A stretch of DNA of 64,000 bases from Priestia iocasae. Lineage in GTDB: Bacteria; Bacillota; Bacilli; Bacillales; Bacillaceae_H. The notes under the pieces were generated by a model. That model did no database searches. It saw only the letters and a list, made by a program, of their open reading frames with translations, and had not been told where the DNA came from. Shown in pieces: positions 1 to 8,677 of this stretch. The stretch spans positions 310,001 to 374,000 of the forward strand of contig NZ_JAFBFC010000001.1 of NCBI RefSeq assembly GCF_016909075.1, given 5' to 3'. The first letter of the stretch is position 1. Every line of letters starts with the position of its first letter. The position numbers and the translations under genes are program-made.

Positions 1-1
1 T

Positions 2-1249
2 GAAAAAACATCCGACGTATATGTGATTAATACATGTACAGTAACAAATACAGGCGATAAAAAAAGCCGACAAGTTATTCGTCGTGCAGTACGTAAAAAT
101 CCTGATGCAGTTATTTGTGTAACAGGGTGTTATGCGCAAACATCTCCAGCGGAAATTATGGCGATTCCTGGAGTAGACATTGTCGTTGGAACGCAAGATC
201 GTGTGAAGATGCTTGAATATATTGAACAATATAAAGAAGAGCGTCAACCAATTAACGGAGTAGGCAATATCATGAAGTCACGTGTATATGAGGAACTAGA
301 TGTGCCTGCATTTACAGATCGTACGCGTGCTTCTCTTAAAATTCAAGAAGGCTGTAACAACTTTTGTACGTTCTGTATTATTCCGTGGGCACGTGGGTTA
401 ATGCGTTCACGTGATCCAAAAGAAGTTGTTGTACAAGCTCAAAAGTTAGTGGATGCTGGCTATAAAGAAATCGTTCTTACAGGTATTCATACAGGTGGAT
501 ACGGTGAAGATATGAAAGATTATAACCTAGCTCAACTTTTACGTGACCTTGAGGAAAAAGTAGTAGGATTAAAACGTGTACGTATCTCTTCTATCGAAGC
601 AAGCCAAATTACAGATGAAGTCATTGACGTGTTAGATAAATCGAACATTGTTGTTCGTCATTTACACATTCCGCTTCAATCAGGTTCAAATACAGTTTTA
701 AAACGTATGCGCCGTAAATATACAATGGAATTCTTCGGAGAGCGATTAAATCGTCTTCGCGAAGCTTTACCAGGCTTAGCGATTACATCTGATGTGATTG
801 TTGGATTTCCTGGTGAAACAGAAGAAGAATTTATGGAAACATACAATTTTATTAAAGAACATAAATTCTCGGAACTACATGTATTCCCCTATTCAAAGCG
901 TACAGGAACGCCTGCTGCAAGAATGACAGACCAAGTTGATGAAGAAGTAAAAAATGAGCGTGTTCACCGACTCATTGCCTTATCTGATCAATTAGCAAAA
1001 GAGTATGCTTCACAGTTTGAAGGAGAAGTACTTGAAGTCATTCCAGAAGAAGTATACAAAGAAGATTCAACGAGCGGCTTATATGTTGGTTATACAGATA
1101 ATTATTTAAAAGTGACGCTTCAAGCAACAGAAGAAATGGTAGGAAAGCTTGTTAAAGTTAAAATTAAAAAAGCAGGTTATCCATACAATGAAGGAGAATT
1201 TGTTCGAGTAATGGACGACGTACCTGTTCCTGAAAGAATGAGCTCTTAA
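2..1249 (+). CDS. mtaB: MtaB, tRNA-t6A37 methylthiotransferase (5' end cut off)
   Basis: Radical-SAM enzyme that adds a methylthio group to N6-threonylcarbamoyladenosine-37 of tRNAs reading ANN codons, giving ms2t6A. The frame is open from base 2, so the gene starts upstream of the window; the first visible residues (EKTSDVYVINTC) are internal to the N-terminal methylthiotransferase domain. Visible motifs are the auxiliary-cluster cysteines in NTCTVTN and TGCYAQ, the radical-SAM CNNFCTFC box at about 110 residues into the visible part, and a C-terminal TRAM-like tail. A strong terminator follows. Identity is secure; only about the first 35 residues are missing. Confidence 0.95.
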   Translation, partial: EKTSDVYVINTCTVTNTGDKKSRQVIRRAVRKNPDAVICVTGCYAQTSPAEIMAIPGVDIVVGTQDRVKMLEYIEQYKEERQPINGVGNIMKSRVYEELDVPAFTDRTRASLKIQEGCNNFCTFCIIPWARGLMRSRDPKEVVVQAQKLVDAGYKEIVLTGIHTGGYGEDMKDYNLAQLLRDLEEKVVGLKRVRISSIEASQITDEVIDVLDKSNIVVRHLHIPLQSGSNTVLKRMRRKYTMEFFGERLNRLREALPGLAITSDVIVGFPGETEEEFMETYNFIKEHKFSELHVFPYSKRTGTPAARMTDQVDEEVKNERVHRLIALSDQLAKEYASQFEGEVLEVIPEEVYKEDSTSGLYVGYTDNYLKVTLQATEEMVGKLVKVKIKKAGYPYNEGEFVRVMDDVPVPERMSS

Positions 1250-1250
1250 C

Positions 1251-1289
1251 AAAAATGCTCGGTATATTTTAATATACCGAGCATTTTTG
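1251..1289 (+). terminator. rho-independent terminator of mtaB
   Basis: A perfect inverted repeat (AAAAATGCTCGGTATA and its complement) with a 6-nt loop ends in a T-run immediately after the mtaB stop codon. A-tract and T-tract flank the stem on both sides. Confidence 0.9.
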
Positions 1290-1349
1290 TTAAGTAGAAA
1301 TGGCAAACTAACAACGTAAAAATTTTTGCTCGTCAATTTTAAAGTTTAG

Positions 1350-1358
1350 TGATATGAT
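1350..1358 (+). promoter_or_regulatory. extended -10 element of deoC
   Basis: TG-A-TATGAT is an extended -10 match about 45 bp before the deoC start; no convincing -35 hexamer was found at the usual distance, which is common for extended -10 promoters. Confidence 0.4.
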
Positions 1359-1403
1359 GAGAGAGGTACGGACAACCTTGTACAAATTGAAAGGAGACAT
1401 ACA

Positions 1404-2075
1404 ATGACACAACATATTGCAAAAATGATCGATCATACAGCTTTAAAAGCAGATACAACGAAAGACCAAATTGTGCAACTTTGTAAAGAAGCTAAAGAAT
1501 ATAATTTTGCTTCTGTATGTGTCAATCCGACTTGGATTGAATTAGCTGCAGAATTATTAAAAGGTACAGATGTAAAAGTATGTACAGTAATTGGTTTCCC
1601 TTTAGGTGCAAACACGCCTGAAGTAAAAGCATTTGAAACAAAAGATGCGATTGAAAAAGGGGCAACAGAAGTTGATATGGTTATCAACATCAGTGCTTTA
1701 AAAGACAAAAATGACGAATTGGTAGAGCGTGACATTCGTGCAGTTGTTGAAGCAGCAAAAGGGAAAGCGTTAACAAAAGTTATTTTTGAAACATGCTTAT
1801 TAACAGAAGAAGAAAAAGTACGAGCTTGTGAACTATCAGTAAAAGCTGGTGCAGACTATGTAAAAACATCAACAGGTTTTTCAACAGGTGGAGCAACAGT
1901 AGAAGATATCGCGCTTATGCGTAAAACAGTAGGCCCTGATATCGGTGTGAAAGCGTCTGGTGGAGTGCGTAACGCTGAACAAGCTCAAGCGGTTATTGAT
2001 GCTGGTGCGACAAGAATCGGTGCAAGTGCAGGTATTGCAATTGTGAACGGTTTAACAGCAGATTCAGATTATTAA
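1404..2075 (+). CDS. deoC: deoxyribose-phosphate aldolase DeoC
   Basis: Class I aldolase splitting 2-deoxyribose-5-phosphate into glyceraldehyde-3-phosphate and acetaldehyde in deoxynucleoside salvage. At 223 residues it has normal family length. The Schiff-base lysine is K154 in DYVKTSTGF, with the partner lysine K183 in GVKASGG and the catalytic aspartate D91 in EVDMVIN. The ATG is preceded by AAAGGAGA at good spacing. It stands alone between mtaB and yqeW with its own promoter and terminator, away from the nupC and pdp genes that accompany it in B. subtilis; the nearby cdd gene (12.8 kb) belongs to the same salvage route. Confidence 0.95.
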   Translation: MTQHIAKMIDHTALKADTTKDQIVQLCKEAKEYNFASVCVNPTWIELAAELLKGTDVKVCTVIGFPLGANTPEVKAFETKDAIEKGATEVDMVINISALKDKNDELVERDIRAVVEAAKGKALTKVIFETCLLTEEEKVRACELSVKAGADYVKTSTGFSTGGATVEDIALMRKTVGPDIGVKASGGVRNAEQAQAVIDAGATRIGASAGIAIVNGLTADSDY

Positions 2076-2143
2076 TATTTTGACAAAGAAGTTCTGTGTC
2101 ATACGAAGTAACGATAGTGAATTGATACAGTTCCTCATATAGC

Positions 2144-2197
2144 AAACCCTTGCTTATTAATGTCCATTCAATGGGCTTAATACGCAAGGGTTTTTTG
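2144..2197 (+). terminator. deoC terminator
   Basis: AAACCCTTGC pairs with GCAAGGGTTT, with a nested helix around CCATTCAATGG, followed by a T-run. It lies between deoC and the convergent yqeW gene. Confidence 0.85.
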
Positions 2198-2226
2198 AGC
2201 TTTTCCTTTGTTCTGTAAAAGGAAGA

Positions 2227-3162
2227 TCATTGAAAGATTTCACGACCATGTACTTTTATAATGAACTTTGCTAATACATTTGTAAGTGGAAGCGCTAAAA
2301 TGGAACAAACAATGTTAAAAATGAGACTAACGTGAGCAAGTTGTGCATCAGGGAATTGTGTCAGCTTTGTCGCTAGCAGACTGAATGTTTGAATGAATGG
2401 AAAAAACACAATAACGCCAAACACGTTCAACCATGCGTGAGCAAATGCGGTCAATTTGCCTTCTCTATTTGAACCGATGCTTGCAAGGATAGCGGTAATA
2501 CATGTACCGATATTTGCTCCAAAGAGAATAGCAATTCCGGCTTGCAAAGATAAAATATTTTCATTTAAAAAGCTCATAATAATACCGGTAGTTGCAGTAC
2601 TTGATTGAATAATGGCTGTCATAAATGTGCCTAGCCATAATCCTAACAGTTCGCTTGTATTGGCTTGCTGAATGACTACTTCAATAGAAGGTAGTTTAGA
2701 AAGTGGTGCTGCTAGGTGTTCAAATCCATTCATCGATACGAAAATACACCCTAGACCAAACAGCATAGCTCCAATACACGAAAGAAAAAGGTTAGAAAAA
2801 AGAAGCAAAAGAGCACCTAAAACAAGCATTGGTACAACAAATTGGTCAATTTGGAAGGTAATTAGCTCAGTTGTAATCGTTGTGCCAATATTCGTTCCTA
2901 AAATAATGCCTATTGACTGTTTAAATGTTAAATAACCGGTTGCAACGAGTCCGACAGTCAATACCATAACAGCGGAGCTGCTTTGTAGGATGGCTGTTAC
3001 AAATGCGCCGACTAACATGCCTTGAAAAGGATGTTTTGTCATTTGCATCAACCATTGTTTCATCTTATGCTGGGAAACATTGTATAGACCTGTCCTAAGA
3101 ACCGTCATGCCAAATATGAAAATCGCGATATACACAGTAAAAAATGAAAGTACTTGAAGCAT
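2227..3162 (-). CDS. yqeW: Na/Pi cotransporter family membrane protein YqeW
   Basis: Integral membrane protein of the Na+/phosphate cotransporter (NptA/PhoU-less) family. Two internally related QSSSA/QSSTA segments (LQSSSAVMVLTVGLVATG and IQSSTATTGIIMS), each followed by an LGTNIGT/FGANIGT motif, are the hallmark inverted repeats of this family. About 311 residues, 8 or so hydrophobic segments, no PhoU domain. The start chosen is the ATG of MLQVLSFF because GAGGTG lies six bases upstream; the open frame extends 18 codons further without a ribosome site. It is the only minus-strand gene in this stretch, exactly as in B. subtilis. The substrate (phosphate or another anion) is inferred from family. 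Confidence 0.85.
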   Translation of the reverse strand: MLQVLSFFTVYIAIFIFGMTVLRTGLYNVSQHKMKQWLMQMTKHPFQGMLVGAFVTAILQSSSAVMVLTVGLVATGYLTFKQSIGIILGTNIGTTITTELITFQIDQFVVPMLVLGALLLLFSNLFLSCIGAMLFGLGCIFVSMNGFEHLAAPLSKLPSIEVVIQQANTSELLGLWLGTFMTAIIQSSTATTGIIMSFLNENILSLQAGIAILFGANIGTCITAILASIGSNREGKLTAFAHAWLNVFGVIVFFPFIQTFSLLATKLTQFPDAQLAHVSLIFNIVCSILALPLTNVLAKFIIKVHGREIFQ

Positions 3163-3369
3163 TTTTCTCACCTCTTCTTTCATTTTTATAGACAAGTTAT
3201 GTGAGATATGACTCAATCATAAAATAAAGAGACATAAAGAAGATGCATGTATTTGTTTCGTGAAAGCAGTTGACCTTAAGAGAGCATTATATTATAATTG
3301 CAAAAGACATGTCTTTGACGTGTTATTTGATTATGATGTAGTTGTTTTGTTCGGAGGGAGGGAATTAGA

Positions 3370-3543
3370 ATGTCAAAAACAGTTGTTCGTAAAAACGAAT
3401 CGCTTGAAGATGCTCTTCGTCGCTTCAAACGTACAGTATCTAAGTCTGGTACTATTCAAGAAGCAAGAAAGCGCGAATTCTATGAAAAGCCTAGCGTAAA
3501 GCGTAAGAAAAAATCTGAAGCTGCTAGAAAACGCAAGTTCTAA
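3370..3543 (+). CDS. rpsU: 30S ribosomal protein S21
   Basis: A 57-residue basic protein beginning [19 protein letters not shown], the S21 signature, with a Lys/Arg-rich tail ([14 protein letters not shown]). S21 binds the 30S platform near the anti-Shine-Dalgarno region of 16S rRNA. GGAGGGAGGAATTAG upstream provides a strong ribosome site. It is short and overlaps a longer spurious frame beginning near 3260. yqeY follows 14 bases after the stop, so the two are probably co-transcribed. Confidence 0.97.
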   Translation: MSKTVVRKNESLEDALRRFKRTVSKSGTIQEARKREFYEKPSVKRKKKSEAARKRKF

Positions 3544-3557
3544 AAGAGGGTGTATTT

Positions 3558-4001
3558 ATGAGTCTTCTCGAGCGTTTAAACAACGATATGAAGCAAGCGA
3601 TGAAAAACAAAGAAAAAGAGAAGCTTACTGTGATTCGCATGGTAAAAGCATCTCTTCAAAATGAAGCTATAAAATTAGGTACTGACCTAACTGAAGCAGA
3701 CGAGTTGACGGTTATTTCTCGCGAATTAAAACAACGTAAAGACTCCCTCCATGAATTTGAGAAAGCAGGTCGTCAAGATCTTGTGGATAAAATTCATTCT
3801 GAACTAGCTATCTTAGAAGCTTATGCGCCTAAGCAGCTAACTGAAGAAGAGTTAACAAACATTATTAAAGAAACCATTGAAGAAGTGCAAGCTTCCTCTA
3901 AAGCAGATATGGGAAAAGTAATGGGAGCGCTTATGCCTAAAGTAAAAGGTAAAGCAGATGGTGCTCTTGTTAACAAGCTCGTTCTTCAACAATTAGCATA
4001 A
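3558..4001 (+). CDS. yqeY: GatB/YqeY domain protein
   Basis: A 147-residue helical protein related to the tRNA-binding tail domain of the GatB amidotransferase subunit; its exact role is unknown, although a tRNA-related function is usually assumed. The start [23 protein letters not shown] and the conserved [11 protein letters not shown] and [18 protein letters not shown] blocks are all present. AGAGGGTG lies before the ATG. It forms an operon with rpsU and is closed by a palindromic terminator. Confidence 0.93.
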   Translation: MSLLERLNNDMKQAMKNKEKEKLTVIRMVKASLQNEAIKLGTDLTEADELTVISRELKQRKDSLHEFEKAGRQDLVDKIHSELAILEAYAPKQLTEEELTNIIKETIEEVQASSKADMGKVMGALMPKVKGKADGALVNKLVLQQLA

Positions 4002-4002
4002 A

Positions 4003-4034
4003 AAGACACCTTACATATGTAAGGTGTTTTTTTA
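4003..4034 (+). terminator. rpsU-yqeY terminator
   Basis: AAAAGACACCTTACATATGTAAGGTGTTTTTTT-type structure: ACACCTTACA pairs perfectly with TGTAAGGTGT and is followed by a seven-base T-run. Confidence 0.9.
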
Positions 4035-4113
4035 TTGAACTTAGTATGGAATAATATGTATATAACTAACTTGGCTTTCTTACGACTATTTACATAAACT
4101 TTTTAAAAAAACT

Positions 4114-4139
4114 TGAAACTATTTGATGTGATGGTCGTA
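4114..4139 (+). promoter_or_regulatory. sigma-W-type promoter of yqeZ-floA-yqfB
   Basis: TGAAAC (4114-4119), a 16-bp spacer and CGTA (4136-4139) match the sigma-W consensus exactly. In B. subtilis the orthologous yqeZ-yqfA-yqfB operon is a sigma-W target, so this site is expected. It sits about 45 bp before the yqeZ start. Confidence 0.85.
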
Positions 4140-4183
4140 TATATAGTCACGATGATTTACCTGATGAAGGAAGGAGGGAGAGT

Positions 4184-5509
4184 GTGACGATTAAACGAAG
4201 TATATGGATGATTTCATTTGTAATGGCTTTTATTTTGCTTCTTCCTTTTCATGCAATACATGCAGAGAAACAAACAGTGTATGTTATACCAGTTGAAGAA
4301 ACAGTTGAAAAAGGGTTACTTGCTTTTATTAATCGAAGTATTACTGAAGCAGAAGAGCAAGGCGCAGATTTAATTGTTTTAGATATTAACACGCCAGGTG
4401 GAGCCGTTGATGCTGCTTCCGAGATAGGTAAGAAGTTAACGTCGACAGAATTGCCAGTGATTGCGTTTGTTAATAAAAATGCGTTATCTGCAGGCGCGTA
4501 TATTGCTTTGAATGCAGATGAAATTTATATGACACCTGGTTCAGCAATGGGATCTGCTGCTGTCATTGACCAAGAAGGAAATGCCGCTGATCAAAAAGCA
4601 CAATCGTATTGGTTGTCTGCTATGAAAAGTGCTGCTGAACAAAATGGAAGAGATCCTCAATATGCACTAGCCATGGCTGATAAAGATATCAACCTACCAG
4701 ACTTAGGGGCAGGAAAAGGGAAGTTATTAACATTAACTCCTGAGCAAGCCTTAGATGTTAAGTATTCAGAAGGTACAGTTTCTAACTTGAATGAATTGTT
4801 AGAGAAATTTGGATATGAAGATGCCAGTGTAAAAACAATGGAAGTGGCATTTGCTGAAAAGCTTGCTCGATTTTTAACACATCCAGTTGTTGTCCCCATC
4901 TTGCTTTCCATTGGAAGCTTAGGGCTCATCATTGAACTTTATACACCTACATTTGGATTAGCAGGATCGATGGGAATTGGAGCCTTGTTGCTGTTCTTTT
5001 ATGGACATCTGGTCGCTGGATTGGCAGGGATGGAATCCATTATCTTATTTGGGGTAGGTATTCTTCTTGTTATTCTAGAGTTATTTGTCGCTGGAGGTAT
5101 TATTGGCATCTTAGGATTAGGAGCCATTATAACAAGCTTTTTTATGGCCACAGATAACTACGTATTAATGGGAGTATCCTTGTTGATTGCAATTTCGATT
5201 GCCATTGGAGGTGCGTTTGTAATGATGAAGTTCTTTGGCAAACGACTATCAGCGTTTAAAAAGATTGTGTTAAATGATTCGATGAATACTGAATCAGGCT
5301 ATGTATCCAATCAAAACCGTAAAGAGCTAGTAGGAAAAGAGGGGATAACCATTACCCCATTACGCCCTTCTGGAACGGTCTTAGTAGATGAAGAGTATAT
5401 CGACGTCGTAACAGAAGGAAGCTATTTAGGGAAAGATGTTAAAGTGAAAATCATGAAAGTAGAAGGTTCTCGAATTGTTGTTCGACAAATACCCGAACGG
5501 ATGATATAA
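4184..5509 (+). CDS. yqeZ: NfeD-family membrane serine protease-like protein YqeZ
   Basis: Long-form NfeD protein of 441 residues. A signal peptide (about residues 1-27, ending HAIHA) precedes a ClpP/crotonase-fold protease domain with the LDINTPGGAVDAA and NKNALSAGAYIALNADEIYMT segments; the Ser in SAGAY is the likely nucleophile. Four to six membrane segments follow (about 240-345), then a C-terminal OB-fold NfeD domain. Long NfeD proteins work with flotillin-like scaffolds, and floA is next. Start is GTG with GGAGGGA four to five bases upstream. Expression is likely envelope-stress dependent through the sigma-W promoter. Confidence 0.9.
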   Translation: MTIKRSIWMISFVMAFILLLPFHAIHAEKQTVYVIPVEETVEKGLLAFINRSITEAEEQGADLIVLDINTPGGAVDAASEIGKKLTSTELPVIAFVNKNALSAGAYIALNADEIYMTPGSAMGSAAVIDQEGNAADQKAQSYWLSAMKSAAEQNGRDPQYALAMADKDINLPDLGAGKGKLLTLTPEQALDVKYSEGTVSNLNELLEKFGYEDASVKTMEVAFAEKLARFLTHPVVVPILLSIGSLGLIIELYTPTFGLAGSMGIGALLLFFYGHLVAGLAGMESIILFGVGILLVILELFVAGGIIGILGLGAIITSFFMATDNYVLMGVSLLIAISIAIGGAFVMMKFFGKRLSAFKKIVLNDSMNTESGYVSNQNRKELVGKEGITITPLRPSGTVLVDEEYIDVVTEGSYLGKDVKVKIMKVEGSRIVVRQIPERMI

Positions 5510-5562
5510 TTCGACGTTTATCCATGAACCTACTATAACGAATTAAAGGAGGAATAAGAATA

Positions 5563-6549
5563 ATGGAACCAGGTACTTTATTATTCTTTTTAGCAATTGG
5601 CTTAGGTATTATTTTATTAGCTGTCTTTTTTACCTTTGTACCCGTTATGCTGTGGATTTCAGCATTGGCTGCAGGAGTACGAATTAGCATTTTTACACTT
5701 GTAGGGATGAGACTACGTCGTGTTATTCCATCTCGTGTTGTAAATCCACTAATTAAAGCAAGTAAAGCAGGACTTGATGTTAATATTAATCAACTAGAGA
5801 GCCACTATTTAGCAGGTGGTAATGTTGACCGTGTAGTAAATGCGTTAATTGCTGCTCATCGTGCAAATATTGATTTAAGCTTTGAACGTTGCGCTGCAAT
5901 CGATCTAGCAGGACGTGACGTGTTAGAAGCGGTGCAAATGAGCGTTAATCCTAAAGTAATTGAAACACCTTTTATTGCTGGTGTTGCGATGGATGGAATT
6001 GAAGTAAAAGCAAAAGCTCGTATTACTGTTCGTGCAAACATTGATCGCTTAGTCGGTGGTGCAGGTGAAGATACAGTAGTAGCGCGTGTTGGTGAAGGGA
6101 TTGTAAGTACGATTGGTTCATCTAAGGATCATAAGAAGGTATTAGAAAACCCAGATTTAATCTCTCAAACGGTCTTAGGAAAAGGATTAGACTCTGGTAC
6201 AGCTTTTGAAATTTTATCAATTGATATTGCTGATATTGATATTGGAAAGAATATTGGAGCGGAATTACAAACTGATCAAGCAGAAGCTGATAAAAACATT
6301 GCACAAGCGAAAGCAGAAGAAAGAAGAGCAATGGCTGTTGCGAAAGAACAGGAAATGCGTGCAAAGGTTGAAGAAATGCGTGCAAAAGTTGTGGAAGCAG
6401 AAGCTCAAGTTCCACTTGCAATGGCAGAGGCTTTACGCTCTGGAAACATTGGCGTGATGGATTATATGAACATTAAAAACATTGATGCTGATACAGGAAT
6501 GCGTGATTCAATTGGTAAATTAACAAACGATCAAGATGAAGAGAAGTAA
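5563..6549 (+). CDS. floA: flotillin-like protein FloA
   Basis: Membrane-microdomain scaffold of 328 residues. An N-terminal hydrophobic hairpin (about residues 3-50) precedes a conserved SPFH-like domain and an Ala/Glu-rich coiled-coil tail ([20 protein letters not shown] and following, about 240-300). The protein organises lipid domains and affects signalling and secretion in Bacillus. AAAGGAGGAATAAGAATA before ATG is an excellent ribosome site. It follows yqeZ by 53 bases and is followed by yqfB, one operon. Confidence 0.95.
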   Translation: MEPGTLLFFLAIGLGIILLAVFFTFVPVMLWISALAAGVRISIFTLVGMRLRRVIPSRVVNPLIKASKAGLDVNINQLESHYLAGGNVDRVVNALIAAHRANIDLSFERCAAIDLAGRDVLEAVQMSVNPKVIETPFIAGVAMDGIEVKAKARITVRANIDRLVGGAGEDTVVARVGEGIVSTIGSSKDHKKVLENPDLISQTVLGKGLDSGTAFEILSIDIADIDIGKNIGAELQTDQAEADKNIAQAKAEERRAMAVAKEQEMRAKVEEMRAKVVEAEAQVPLAMAEALRSGNIGVMDYMNIKNIDADTGMRDSIGKLTNDQDEEK

Positions 6550-6581
6550 GAAATGGATAGCTCAAAGGAGGAAGACTCCTA

Positions 6582-7127
6582 ATGAATATCATTGAGTATG
6601 TAATTAACCTTTTATTAAGTAATATGTTCATTGTTGTGATTATTGGTGGACTTATTTTAAATGTGTTTCAGCGATTTGTTGAACAGTCTAAAGAACGCAA
6701 TCAGTCACCAAATAAGCCAGATGAACCTGCTGAGGAACGAAAGGTTGGATATCCTTCTACACCTATCCCGAACTTTCCAGACTTTCAAGGCTTTCCGAAG
6801 CGAATGAAGGATGAGGTAAAGGAAAAGACAAAGCCTAAAACCGAGTCAAAACCTGAAATAAATCAAGACAAACAAAACGAGCAGTTACAAAACAAGTTGA
6901 GTACGTTGAAAGAAAAGGTTGCTCAAACACAATCTCGTAAAGAAGTCGTTAAAAGCATGGGTAGAAATCAAGCATCTAGTCGTACAGCATCTACTCGTCA
7001 GATAAAGAAATCTAGTCAAAAGAGAGTAGATAGCTTATCGATTGACGGTAAGAAAGCTGTGCAAGGTGTTATATGGTCTGAGATTCTTGGTCCACCAAAG
7101 TCGAAAAGACAAATTTATAAAAGATAA
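6582..7127 (+). CDS. yqfB: YqfB-like single-span membrane protein
   Basis: Third gene of the yqeZ-floA operon, function unknown. Residues about 8-28 form one membrane span, and the remaining 150 residues are a hydrophilic, low-complexity Lys/Glu/Gln/Ser-rich cytoplasmic tail including a Pro-rich patch (PSTPIPNFPDFQGFP) and a basic C-terminus. Start ATG follows AAAGGAGGAAGACTCCT; the AGGAG is complementary to the CTCCT just after it, so the ribosome site can fold into a small hairpin. The B. subtilis counterpart is probably shorter, so the symbol is positional. Confidence 0.75.
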   Translation: MNIIEYVINLLLSNMFIVVIIGGLILNVFQRFVEQSKERNQSPNKPDEPAEERKVGYPSTPIPNFPDFQGFPKRMKDEVKEKTKPKTESKPEINQDKQNEQLQNKLSTLKEKVAQTQSRKEVVKSMGRNQASSRTASTRQIKKSSQKRVDSLSIDGKKAVQGVIWSEILGPPKSKRQIYKR

Positions 7128-7143
7128 ATAGATGTGATACAAT
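7117..7143 (+). promoter_or_regulatory. sigma-E-type promoter of yqfC-yqfD
   Basis: ATA (7117-7119), a 16-bp gap and GATACAAT (7136-7143) fit the mother-cell sigma-E pattern (ATA, 16-18 bp, CATACANT). It lies across the end of yqfB; the predicted transcript start near 7150 falls inside the terminator stem that follows. Confidence 0.6.
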
Positions 7144-7187
7144 AACCCCCTTTCTCATAAATATGAGATGAAAGGGGGTTCTTTTTT
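7144..7187 (+). terminator. terminator after yqfB containing the yqfC ribosome site
   Basis: AACCCCCTTT (7144-7153) pairs with AAAGGGGGTT (7171-7180), with an inner CTCAT/ATGAG helix, then CTTTTTT. The AAGGGGG of the 3' arm is also the only Shine-Dalgarno sequence for yqfC, whose ATG is at 7188. Confidence 0.85.
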
Positions 7188-7469
7188 ATGGGCAAAACGT
7201 GGAAAAACATGAAGCGATGGATTACAAATCATATGGAACTACCCGCTGATGTCTTAACCGATCTTCCTCGGATCACAATGGTTGGTCAAATTCATATATA
7301 TATTGAAAACCACAAGGGGCTTCTTGCCTTTTCTGATAAAGAAATACGAGTATTGCTAAAGCAAGGTCAAATGCTCGTTAAAGGAGAGGAGTTAGTGATT
7401 AAAGTCATTCTTCCAGAGGAGCTGGTATTAGAAGGGAAAATCAATCAAGTTCTTTATTTAGAACAGTAA
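7188..7469 (+). CDS. yqfC: sporulation protein YqfC
   Basis: A 93-residue protein matching the YqfC sporulation family ([30 protein letters not shown] start; [13 protein letters not shown] end). In B. subtilis yqfC-yqfD is transcribed by sigma-E in the mother cell. The domain is a small beta-rich fold related to YabP-type proteins; biochemical role unknown. The ribosome site AGGGGG lies within the preceding terminator hairpin. yqfD starts 17 bases downstream. Confidence 0.9.
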   Translation: MGKTWKNMKRWITNHMELPADVLTDLPRITMVGQIHIYIENHKGLLAFSDKEIRVLLKQGQMLVKGEELVIKVILPEELVLEGKINQVLYLEQ

Positions 7470-7486
7470 AATCGAGGAGGAAGCGA

Positions 7487-8674
7487 ATGAAAAACGAATG
7501 GACAAACTTTGTGACAGGGACCGTTGGTATTTTAATAAGAGGAAAAGGAATCGAACGGTTCTTAAATAATTGTATCAGAGAGCAAATCCAGTTATTAAAT
7601 ATAAAAAGAACTGATGAGGAAAGTGTATCAGCGGAGATGTTGTTAAAAGATTTATCGAAAGTTCGCGTCCTTATTCGAGACGCGGACTGTAAGCTTTATT
7701 TTAGAAAACGACAAGGGATGCCTTTTTTAATAAAGCGAATGCTAAAAAACAGTGGCTTTGTATTAGGACTTGTAGCTTTTTTTGTGATTTTAACTCTGTT
7801 ATCAAATATGGTGTGGAAAATTGAAATTACAGGTGCACAGCCTCATACAGAGTATGAAATCGTAAAAGAGCTTGAAGAAATGGGTGTGAAAAGAGGGAAA
7901 TTACAGTTTTTACTTGATAGTCCTGAAATGATTCAGTACAAACTAACAAATAATATGAGTAATATTACGTGGGTAGGTGTAGAGTTAAAAGGAACATCAT
8001 ATCATTTCCAAGTCGTAGAAAAAAATGAGCCAAAGGCACAAGAACAACTGTCACCTCAAAACATTGTTGCTAGTAAAAAGGCAACGATTACACATATGTT
8101 CATCGAAAAAGGACAACCACTCGTAAAAGTGAATGATGTTGTCGAACGGGGGCAACCTCTTGTATCAGGATTAATCGGAAAAGAAGGAAACCAAAAAGTG
8201 ATTGCTGCCAAAGGGAAAGTATATGGCGAAACTTGGTACAAATCTAATATTGAAATACCGTTACAAACTAATTTTCAAGTTGTCACCGGTCAATCTTACA
8301 ATCATTATTATTTTTATGTAGGGCATTTAAAGATACCGATGTGGACCTTTACAAAAGAAGAGTTTGAAAAAAAGAAAGTAGAGAGTACGAAAAGACCAAT
8401 TTACTTCTTAAGATGGAAACTTCCTTTGTCTTATGAGAAGATAATAGTGAGAGAACAAGAAGAAGTTGAGCGAAAATATTCAGTAGTAGAAGCAGTTCAA
8501 CAAGGAATTAAAGATGGACGAGAAAAAGTAATGTCACAGTTAGATGAAGATGGAAAAATAAAAGATGAAAAAGTTTTGCACCAACGTGAGGACAATGGTA
8601 AAGTAAAATTATCAATACTTTACCAAGTTATAGAAAATGTTGCAGTCACTCAACCAATTATTCAAGGAGATTGA
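7487..8674 (+). CDS. yqfD: sporulation membrane protein YqfD
   Basis: Stage IV-type sporulation protein of 395 residues. A basic N-terminal cytoplasmic region (about 1-85) precedes one membrane span (about 87-107, [18 protein letters not shown]); the rest is an outward-facing domain. Segments such as [28 protein letters not shown] and [34 protein letters not shown] (in two pieces) are typical of the family, the latter resembling a barrel-sandwich/lipoyl-like motif. GAGGAGGAAGCGA precedes the ATG. Co-transcribed with yqfC; the next gene phoH starts four bases after its stop. Confidence 0.92.
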   Translation: MKNEWTNFVTGTVGILIRGKGIERFLNNCIREQIQLLNIKRTDEESVSAEMLLKDLSKVRVLIRDADCKLYFRKRQGMPFLIKRMLKNSGFVLGLVAFFVILTLLSNMVWKIEITGAQPHTEYEIVKELEEMGVKRGKLQFLLDSPEMIQYKLTNNMSNITWVGVELKGTSYHFQVVEKNEPKAQEQLSPQNIVASKKATITHMFIEKGQPLVKVNDVVERGQPLVSGLIGKEGNQKVIAAKGKVYGETWYKSNIEIPLQTNFQVVTGQSYNHYYFYVGHLKIPMWTFTKEEFEKKKVESTKRPIYFLRWKLPLSYEKIIVREQEEVERKYSVVEAVQQGIKDGREKVMSQLDEDGKIKDEKVLHQREDNGKVKLSILYQVIENVAVTQPIIQGD

Positions 8675-8677
8675 GGA

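Noticed and set aside
3260-3499. 79-codon plus-strand frame before yqeY
   Set aside because: It overlaps rpsU in another frame; rpsU has a clear S21 sequence and ribosome site.
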